Positions 9,315 through 17,043 of a DNA stretch of 47,754 bases are shown one piece after another. Origin of the DNA: Hypholoma sublateritium FD-334 SS-4. Its lineage: Eukaryota; Basidiomycota; Agaricomycetes; Agaricales; Strophariaceae. Made by a program: the position numbers and the translations under genes. The stretch lies in the NCBI GenBank assembly GCA_000827495.1, contig KN817541.1, positions 225,526-273,279 of the forward strand, written 5' to 3'. Each line of letters opens with the position of its first letter. The stretch's first letter is position 1. Under the pieces are notes generated by a model. The model did not search any database and was not told where the DNA came from. It saw only the letters and a program-made list of their open reading frames with translations.

Positions 9315-9479
9315 TTCAGTCTAATGATTTATGTTCATTTTGTCTCCATTAAAATCAGCAGTGTACAGTTTGGTTTGGTGTGCTAAAGGTATTATTTACA
9401 TGCCAGGTATTGCTTGACTATTGTGCAGAACTAAGCTAAAGATAAGTTCAGATTGTCATTCAAGTGAGACAATCCAAAG
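9315..9479 (-). pseudogene. Duplicated, decayed RPB1 fragment (active-site region)
   Basis: On the minus strand this aligns with the RPB1 relic at about 13935-14230. The catalytic-loop sequence that reads N-A-D-F-D-G-D-E-M-N-M there reads T-A-D-F-N-G-D-K-M-N-I here. The intron-like sequence that follows is also shared, with a deletion between the two matching blocks. The D-to-N, E-to-K and M-to-I changes are all G-to-A on the coding strand. On the minus strand it follows the much later RPB1 part at 9480, so gene order is scrambled: a tandem copy or rearrangement has joined a late part to an early part. It cannot encode a working active site. Confidence 0.7.
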
Positions 9480-11385
9480 ACAAAACATTGAAGATCTCCA
9501 GACAGCTGTTCGACTCAGAATATGTCCCCTTGAAGTTGAAGCAGTTGATGCACACAACCGGCTTTAAATTGTTGCCATCTGTCTCCAACACCCACTCTTT
9601 CTCCTGGTCAGTGTGGATGGACCGTCTGTGGCAATGGTCGTCTTGTTCTGCTCCAGATGACGAATATATCGGTCTTGAAGCTCTCCGGAATCCACCCTGC
9701 GATGTAGTGCATTGTGAACTTGCGGTTGATTGTCTTCGCTCGGTTGAGGTTGAGACACAGAAGCCACGCCGACTGCAAGTGCAGCTTCAACTCGATTTCT
9801 TCATCAGGAATAGCGAAGAAAGACTCGACAAACAACGAATCCTCCTTGATGACGGTCAAGCTCGGGTGGGGATCGTACCAGATCTCAACCGCGGCTGTGA
9901 TGGTGCTCAGAGAGGTATACGCAACTCGGAGCTCCTGCTGCACATTCTTTGCCAGCTCCAACAGCCAGGCGACCAGGGCTCCAGATAAACGGACATGGTA
10001 GGTGTCTTAATGTTTGTTGCAACATTGATGATCTCCTTCAAATGCAGCACACCAAGTGTGACGTTCTTACTGGAAACACCGGCATAATGGAACGTGTTGA
10101 GCGTCATCTGCGTGGCGGGCTCTCCGATGGACTGCACCGCGAGCGTTCTGCATATCTGGCCCGGATGCACAAGCGACTGGTTGAACTTCGTCTCGACTGC
10201 ACCCAGTAACAGTCGAAGGCTCGCGATGCAAGGCTGGCGCGCAGGTGCACCCTGAACGTCAGGGTCGAGTTCTCCTGCACCTCTTTGCTGAGTCGGTCCT
10301 CGCCGCGGACAACAATCAGACGCTTTCCCGGCTCCTGCACGGCTTCGACAATATACATGGGATCAAGATCGCTTGGCTTACGGCGGTCAATGCGGAAGAT
10401 CTGGATGGAGTTTTGCACAATGCGTGATAGATTGACGCGGTGGAGACATGGAGGAAAACAAGGTTACGCAGGAGCCGGCGGTCCTCGACGAGCTGCGCGC
10501 ACTCTTCGTCAAGCTTGGCCTGCAGTTCTAGTGAGTTATTGTCGATGCCCACCTGCAGCACACCGGGGAGGAAGCTGCCAGAGGGATCCGTGACGTCGAC
10601 GCGGTAGTTGTGCTTGAGAGTCGAAGTCGCGGTCGCTCAGGCTGAACGTCTCAATGTTCTGCTTCTCGATGAATGCACCGTCCATGCCGTCCTCACCGTA
10701 CACGAATTGCATCAGATCGCCCAGCAAAATACGGACAGTGCCATAGTAGCAGACCATGACATCCTCCAGCACCTTGACAAGACGGCGCTGGATATAACCG
10801 GTCTCGGCTGTCTTAACTGCGATATCAATGAGACCTTCGTGACCAGCCATGGCGTGGAAGATGCAGTCCTGGGGAATCAGCCCGCCGAGGTACGAGTTCT
10901 CTACGAAACCGCATGACTCCGGACTAAGATCATCCTTTGTAAAATGAGGGAGAGTGCGATGACGGAAACCGAATAGCATGCGGCAACCTTCAACCAACTA
11001 CTATTCGATGCAGACTGACATCTGCAATATGTTGATAAAGGAACCCTTGGATCCAGCGACAACCATCTGCTTGACGTTGATGTCCTCCTTCCAATGCCTC
11101 CGAGTCTGTGCGCATACTGACCCGACGTATCACGCGCCAAATTCAGCTGGCGCTCGACCAAGCTCTCGAATGACTTGCGAATGGTCATGCCAGGAGAGGC
11201 CTTCAGACAATCGTGGGTGGCGTCGTCGATGATCTTCGCCACATCAACTTTCCGCTGAGCGAGAGTCAGCGTAATGAATGTCATGGTAAGCCATCGTCGT
11301 GGAATCAGCAACGGTGTCGCCAATACCCTTAGTGAAACCACAGAGTATCCTGTACAATGCCCATGTCAGGTTTGCTGAACCAGGT
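9480..11385 (-). pseudogene. RPB1 (RNA polymerase II largest subunit) relic, C-proximal part
   Basis: Minus-strand frames collinear with RPB1 run from the K-P-x-M-G-I-V-Q-D-T-L-C-G motif (about 11385), with an internal deletion, into G-I-G-D-T-V-A-D, then the bridge-helix and trigger-loop regions: [31 protein letters not shown], then [16 protein letters not shown] and V-L-E-T-D-G near 9590. Homology ends at about 9480. RPB1 normally builds the pol II clamp, funnel and jaw and carries a heptad-repeat tail; no tail is present. Several frame changes and otherwise conserved residues altered (for example Y-Y-G-T-V-R where a D is normally found) show it is dead. It continues the copy at 13815-15000, interrupted by the insertion at 11386-13814. 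Confidence 0.9.
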
Positions 11386-11527
11386 AGGAGGACTGGACAT
11401 GAGCAATAACATGGCAGAATGGGGTTCAAGGGGGTGTCGAGGTCAGGTGGGAACGAGGCCAGGACATGACAAGATGTAGGGGAAGACCGAAGCCTTTTCC
11501 ACAGGGTACAGAACGAGCGCGGATGGC
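11386..11527 (-). other. Remnant of the insertion between MITE and RPB1
   Basis: Sequence between the left end of the fold-back element and the resumption of RPB1. By position it belongs to the gypsy fragment inserted in RPB1 (downstream of gag on the minus strand). No protease or RT motif is readable. Confidence 0.4.
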
Positions 11528-12463
11528 ACTAGTACCTACCATCTTTTATCATAAACCTTAAGCAATTGCCTGCACAACTATTTTATTATTGCCAAGTGAA
11601 GTTATGAAATGAGATGCTGCAACTATCTCATAACACCATATTATAACTATTTCATAACTTTCAGGCTATCTCATAACTATTTCATTCTCTTTTGAGCTAA
11701 GAATTTCATAACTTTTAATAATAACTATTTCATAACTCTCTGATAACTTTGGTATTTCATAACTGTTGGAGTACTATATCAGGCAATTGATGGAGCTTAT
11801 ATAATGTTACTGATGGCTACTATTTGCCTATTNNNNNNNNNNNNNNNNNNNNNNNNNNNNNNNNNNNNNNNNNNNNNNNNNNNNNNNNNNNNNNNNNNNN
11901 NNNNNNNNNNNNNNNNNNNNNNNNNNNNNNNNNNNNNNNNNNNNNNNNNNNNNNNNNNNNNNNNNNNNNNNNNNNNNNNNNNNNNNNNNNNNNNNNNNNN
12001 NNNNNNNNNNNNNNNNNNNNNNNNNNNNNNNNNNNNNNNNNNNNNNNNNNNNNNNNNNNNNNNNNNNNNNNNNNNNNNNNNNNNNNNNNNNNNNNNNNNN
12101 NNNNNNNNNNNNNNNNNNNNNNNNNNNNNNNNNNNNNNNNNNNNNNNNNNNNNNNNNNNNNNNNNNNNNNNNNNNNNNNNNNNNNNNNNNNNNAGCTCCA
12201 TCAATTGCCTGATATAGTACTCCAACAGTTATGAAATACCAAAGTTATCAGAGAGTTATGAAATAGTTATTATTAAAAGTTATGAAATTCTTAGCTCAAA
12301 AGAGAATGAAATAGTTATGAGATAGCCTGAAAGTTATGAAATAGTTATAATATGGTGTTATGAGATAGTTGCAGCATCTCATTTCATAACTTCACTTGGC
12401 AATAATAAAATAGTTGTGCAGGCAATTGCTTAAGGTTTATGATAAAAGTGGTAGGTACCACTC
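11528..12463. mobile_element. Fold-back/MITE element with long inverted repeats, hAT-like 8-bp duplication
   Basis: Two arms of about 266 bp (about 11532-11797 and 12194-12459) are inverted complements differing by one base near the tip. The ends read ACTAGTACCTACCA on the left and, inverted, GAGTGGTACCTACCA on the right. The 8-bp sequence CGGATGGC flanks both sides (11520-11527 and 12464-12471), the duplication length typical of hAT transposons. No transposase is visible; the centre is a 361-base N gap. The arms are AT-rich and contain many copies of TTATGAAAT or its complement. It sits inside the gypsy gag fragment, so it is the youngest layer of a nested insertion. Confidence 0.75.
11833..12193. 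other. Assembly gap (361 N)
   Basis: A run of N in the centre of the inverted repeat. Open frames that span it are artefacts. A hairpin this long is hard to assemble, so the true spacer length is unknown. Confidence 0.98.
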
Positions 12464-13795
12464 CGGATGGCAGGAACTGGTTTGAGGACACTGATAAGAC
12501 CGGAGCCGTCAGGTTGTAAGGAAGCGAGATGTGGAAGCAGGGAGGAAGCGAATTTGGAGAGACGGCCGGAGCGAGGCGGGGGGAGGCAAGAGGACAGTGG
12601 GCGAGTAGCAGTTAGGCGAGTGACCAAGAAATGGCGGGGGTAACAGGGCGGGCGAGGACCAGGTTTAGTTCGACGGCTTGTGGGGACAAGAAGTAACGAA
12701 GTGGTTAGCTTGACCACAGTAGAGGCAGAGCCGCTCATTATGACAACATTCCTTCTCCTGGGTGGTGAGAGGACCACAGCGAAGTGAATCAATCTCCATG
12801 GGTACGATGTCGGGGTTGTGGGGGTCAAGAGGAGCTGCGGTGCTGGTGTTGTTGAGGTCGTTTAAAGGGGTGCTGAAAATGGATGGCGTTGGTGCAGCAG
12901 AGTGGTGGATAAAGGGATTGTCAGTTGAATAATCCGTCATTGGGGAACTTGGAGTGGTAACATTAACAAAACGCGAGGCAACGGTATCGAGAGAGAGGGA
13001 ATGGAGTTCATTGTCGATTTAAATGCACACTTTGGAGAACTCGTCAAAATCCTGCAAGAAATAACAGCCCTTTCGACTGCAAAGTGTAGCCTTCACATTG
13101 TCTTTGAGGCGATCATAATATTCCTGGATCTTGGTTTGCTCGGTCCAGTCAAGCTTGGCAAGGATTTCAATGAACTGGTTGGTGTATACGGCGCAGGATG
13201 AAGACTGTCTGAGTTTGCGGATCTTGCGCAGAGCGGAGGCGTATTGATCAGAATCTCGGAAATGATGCTTGAACACGTCAACAAAGGAAGAGAAATCATC
13301 CAAGAGGCGAGTCCTGGAGGCGTCCAGTTCGATCGTACGGTACCAGGAAGAGGGAGCACCATCGGCAAGATAGAAGGTGAAATATATGATCTTGTCGCGA
13401 TCGGAAGTTAAGGAGCGACGCTGGAGGTAGACAGCGTTGTTGATTTCGCGGAGGAAAGGGTCTACTTGATCCGCGCGTCCATTGAAGATTCGTGGCTTGC
13501 GATGTTTGAATGTGCCGCTGGAGGATGGGCGCTCGGCGAGGCGGTCGATGAGGCGGGTGATGTTGGCGCGATGATCATGAGCGTTAGTGGCGAGGTTGTC
13601 ATAGGCGCGTCCGAAGGTGCGCCAGAGCGTGAGACGTTCTTGATCCAATTCGGCATGTGCCTGGGGGCCTGAGTTTGCATTTGCGCTGGAGTGAACTGAG
13701 AAAAACCACCAGGGAGGGGGATTGGTCGAAGTTGGCCATGGTGCTAGTTGTCGACAGCTTGGGGCGAGACATTCTAAACAATGTTCAGTGGACAT
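12464..13795 (-). pseudogene. Ty3/gypsy Gag fragment
   Basis: On the minus strand, a retrotransposon Gag frame starts at or near 13795. The core of the capsid domain includes F-N-G-R-A-D-Q-V-D-P-F-L-R-E-I and W-Y-R-T-I-E-L-D. The frame runs past one in-frame TAA at 13018-13016 (a CAA-to-TAA change would explain it) into a Pro/Ser-rich linker and a canonical zinc knuckle C-L-Y-C-G-Q-A-N-H-F-V-T-S-C near 12690. After the knuckle the sequence decays and is cut by the fold-back element. No protease, RT, integrase or LTR is evident. The fragment is inserted in RPB1 between codons for P-R-Q-V and K-P-x-M-G. It is unrelated in sequence to the Gag at 296-1195. Confidence 0.8.
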
Positions 13796-13814
13796 TTAGA
13801 GAAGATGATGCAAA

Positions 13815-15000
13815 GATCTGACTTGTCTTGGAACACAGGTAATTGGACTCAGCTCCGCGTGAGTCTCTTCAATTTGCGGCACACTGGGTGGCGATGTGAG
13901 TTGAGAGTCAAGAGCGTAGCGCAGAATACACGTACTGCATGTTCATTTCGTCTCCATCGAAATCAGCATTGTATGGCGGCGTGCTAAAAATTATTATTAA
14001 CATGCCAGGAGTTGCTGTTGCACAGTTAACTTACACCGAAAGGTTCAGGCGGAAGGCTGATACCAAACATTAGGCTCAACATCAGTCGCGGTTGAAAATT
14101 AGACTCACTAGAATATGGTATCAATGTTACTGGATGATTCATCATATTCATTTTATGCAGCGATGGCTGACGATTGAACAGAACGAAGCTAAGGACATGT
14201 TCAGATTGACATTCAGGCAAGACAATGAAAGCTGACTTATTCTCCATCCTTCAAGTGGCGTTCTACGATCCAGCCTTATTGCAAGAGCGCATCTGCTTGC
14301 ATGTTGTACCGGAGATCAATGCGCTCTCCCGTATTACGAAGAACATATCGAGCACCAGGATATGTCGTAGGGCCATTTAGGACCAGCTCCTGTAGGTATG
14401 CGATGTTGTATGGCGTAACTGCGATGGCCTAGGTGAAGCAGCGCGAGGCAGCAAAAAATGATTTTGCTTTCCTCATTCTGGGAACTTCATGGCGATGCTC
14501 TTCGGCGTGCCGACTTGGTCCAGGTATCGCCAGTAATAACAGTTCGCGCAGAGAAATCGACACGCTTTCAAATTTCCACGCAGACTTCATTCTTTGCCCT
14601 TTAGACGGGCCTGTACAAGGATCGTATGGCTGTCACAGGCCTGCCCAACTTCTGCAGGGCCTGTGGGATACCGGCAATGTCGTTATTGATGTATATAGCG
14701 ACACGGAACTGTAATACACCGGAAGAGTCTAGCAGAATAGGAGTATGCAAGAACCTAATTACCTGGAGCAACTACTCGAACTCCGTGACAACATGGGCTG
14801 GCGCTCCTTCCTATTCACAATGACGGACTTTTGCGGAGGCCTTGATAAAGTCACCCAGCTTGTACGTCAAATCGTTCTCGCTATGCATGGCACCACCATC
14901 TACAGCAATGTGACTGGGGTGGACAGGAGGAGGCGGAATTGGCACAACAGTCAGGATCGTCCACTCTGGTCGGGCATAGTTGTCAAGGCGTTAAGGCGAC
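13815..15000 (-). pseudogene. RPB1 relic, N-proximal part with introns
   Basis: Minus-strand RPB1 runs from [11 protein letters not shown] (about 14985) through [49 protein letters not shown] and the catalytic N-A-D-F-D-G-D-E-M-N-M-H (about 13945), to P-R-Q-V at 13815. At least four introns with usable GT...AG ends interrupt it. The one after codons for P-Y-S and the next one restore the conserved T-F-R-L-N-L-S-V-T-P-P reading exactly. It is therefore not a processed copy. In-frame stops (in the E-F-E-Q-L-L-Q, R-A-R-L-K-G-K and L-Q-Y-G-W segments) and a frameshift kill it. The catalytic triad of Asp residues is still readable. Confidence 0.9.
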
Positions 15001-16140
15001 ACTTTTTTGCTCCCGGTGACGGAGTTCTTGCGTGTTTTTGGTATTTTGGATTGTAGAATTTCATGTTTCGAGTCTGACTAGTATCTTCTTGGAGATACTC
15101 ATTTTCCTCCTCTTCAGCGGTATGAAGCCCTTGGAATGATACATTCGCTAACAAGCAGATATTAGCTTGATACTAGAAGCATAAAGAATATAATCCATAC
15201 GTCGCTTCCTTGGCTTTGCTTCTTTGGTAAAAGGGGGGAATGGGGATGTGAGATCAAATCATTGGTGGGGCCTTCGTGGAGACTGTCTTCGTGTAGGACG
15301 CGTTTTTGGTTTAGGGAGATACGGATGGAGTTGGATCATGGTCGATGATCATGGGGTCTGGTCCGTCGTTGTACACGGGAGTGGGATAATCCTCAGATTC
15401 TGACTGTGAACTTGAAACTGCACGTGGTGGATATGGATTATCCTTCATGGAGATCTCTGTCAGCACAGGAGAGTATATCTAGGATCAAGTTTATACATCC
15501 CATTGGTCTTGCGAACAGTATACGTATTGTATACGTAGCGACTTTAATGCCACCACAGGTAAGTCATCGAAGTACCAGTTTGCGAAGTTGGGACACATAC
15601 CCGCATATGTCTATCACTCTAGGGAACACGCCTTCGTCTTCTTACGCGCGCTTGGGACCCAATGCCAGAAGGAACCATGGCCGGGGATTGCTTTGATGAG
15701 AATCCGCTTCGGTCGACAGGACTCACCATGCAAGTTGAGGTTTTGAAAGCCTGTCTCATGTAGGGATCAAATGACGCGAACAAGCATGGAGGTCGAGGTT
15801 CTAAGCAAACGAGACGGTTAGGTGTCGTCAAGGACACCTGGTTTGGTACCGCTGATCTCAAATACGGGAGGACTGGTGGATTTAGGCTTTTCGTAGGACG
15901 CTGTAAGAACCATGTGAGAAGGTGAAGAGAAAAAAAGGTGGTCGGTTACTCACTTTCTGCATTCACATGTAAGTAGAGGATCTTGAGAGCCACCGACGAA
16001 CCGTCACGAGCCACCTTGTATTTTACTTGTTGAAGATAGAAATGAAGTAGGTGTTGTTTGAAGTTGAAGAACTTACGGAGGAGTAGAGCGTTGAGAACTG
16101 TGGGGAAGTCATGGTGCCCACTGGAATTCCGTCTATGCAG
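15001..16140. other. Region with weak minus-strand coding traces, no gene called
   Basis: On the minus strand around 15430-14960 there is a Ser/Glu/Asp-rich, then Lys/Arg-rich reading (Y-P-T-P-V-Y-N-D-G-P-D-P, K-E-A-K-P-R-K-R, A-E-E-E-E-N-E-Y). It includes one plausible intron of about 60 nt (ending TTGTTAG) and at least one frameshift. It could be the relic of a nuclear protein gene, but I do not recognise it. The rest to 16140 shows only short frames. Confidence 0.25.
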
Positions 16141-17043
16141 GAGGAGATCTCAAGAACAGGCCATGTCACCCTTGACGGGGGAGCAGCGAATGGCCGGCGA
16201 GGTTAAAACAGAGTTCTCATGGGGTCTCGGTTGGGTCTCGGGCACGCGGAGCTTGCGCGGAGCGATGAACGAGATATCCGAGTCAATTGCTATGTAGAAT
16301 TTGTGTACAAGACGAAGTATGTACTATATTAAGGATGCGCTGCATGCAGCATGTAGCTCGCTGCGCCATCCTAGTTTGTAAGCGCAATTTATCATCAGTA
16401 AATATCTAGAATGAAAAATACAATAAATTTATGATCCAAATATTGGGGACAACCCGTCCACTTCGTGGACGGGGGGTTGTAGAAGAGTTGAAAAGAATTA
16501 TATCCAAATCATATCATTCAAGCGACATTTTGAGGCCATTGCTCTTGCCCGTTGTTGAGCATCTGCTTGGCATCTGCTTCGTCGCGATTTGCACCACATA
16601 GGCGGCACATACGAAGGCCTGTATTCCAACGAGGCCGTTTGAGAGGGACTACAGAAACACTGCCAAATGCGGTGCAGACGCGTACGCGCGTCGCGCCAAC
16701 GTCGCGCCGTCTGGCTAAGCTTGACTCAATATGGAAAAACTGGACCAAATTTCACAAATATTTCATGAAAATGTACAAGTAACGACATAGTAGGTACAAC
16801 CTGAGCAACTTCCGAGAGAAGAAACCGCATAATCGCCGAGAAATTAGCCCTCGAAGCCAGGTCGCCGATTTGCGAAAAGTAGAATTTGGTCTTGTTTGGA
16901 CGCGCGGGGCAGCCCCAAGAGAATGATTGCTCGCTTCGCTCGCAATTAGTAATCAAGTCACGTGGCTATTCCAATGACACAGAAAAGAAAGAAAAGAATT
17001 ATCAGTATCTTACTGCCTATGTAGACAGCGTCCTCCCGTCACA
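16141..17043 (-). repeat. 3' LTR of gypsy element, split by an insertion
   Basis: Two blocks match the 5' LTR: about 16155-16330 (to 23256-23400) and about 16967-17043 (to 23415-23484). The LTR starts TGTGACGGGAGG on the minus strand at 17043, immediately after the G-run. The distal end near 16141 no longer matches the GTCACA end of the other LTR. About 635 bp between the two blocks is foreign. Confidence 0.75.
16331..16966. mobile_element. Unidentified insertion within the gypsy 3' LTR
   Basis: This block is missing from the 5' LTR at 23245-23484. It has no coding capacity. It carries hairpins: a perfect 9-bp stem CCCGTCCAC/GTGGACGGG with a TTC loop at 16453-16473, extendable outward by ACAA/TTGT; an imperfect stem ATTGC...GCAAT near 16926-16946; and a GGATG/CATCC fold near one end (16332-16371). 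I could not define terminal repeats or a target duplication. It may be a small non-autonomous transposon. Confidence 0.5.

Noticed and set aside
9480..11385. Functional RPB1 gene
   Set aside because: Several frame changes, an internal deletion after the K-P-x-M-G motif, missing C-terminal heptads and an interrupting 2.4-kb insertion.
11797..12234. Three long open frames of about 140 codons on both strands
   Set aside because: They consist almost entirely of N and exist only because the gap contains no stops.
9315..15000. Processed (retroposed) RPB1 pseudogene
   Set aside because: Introns with correct splice ends are still present, so the copy was made from DNA.
16331..16966. Helitron as identity of the insertion in the gypsy LTR
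   Set aside because: There is a hairpin near one end, but I found neither the TC start nor a CTRR end next to an A/T target.
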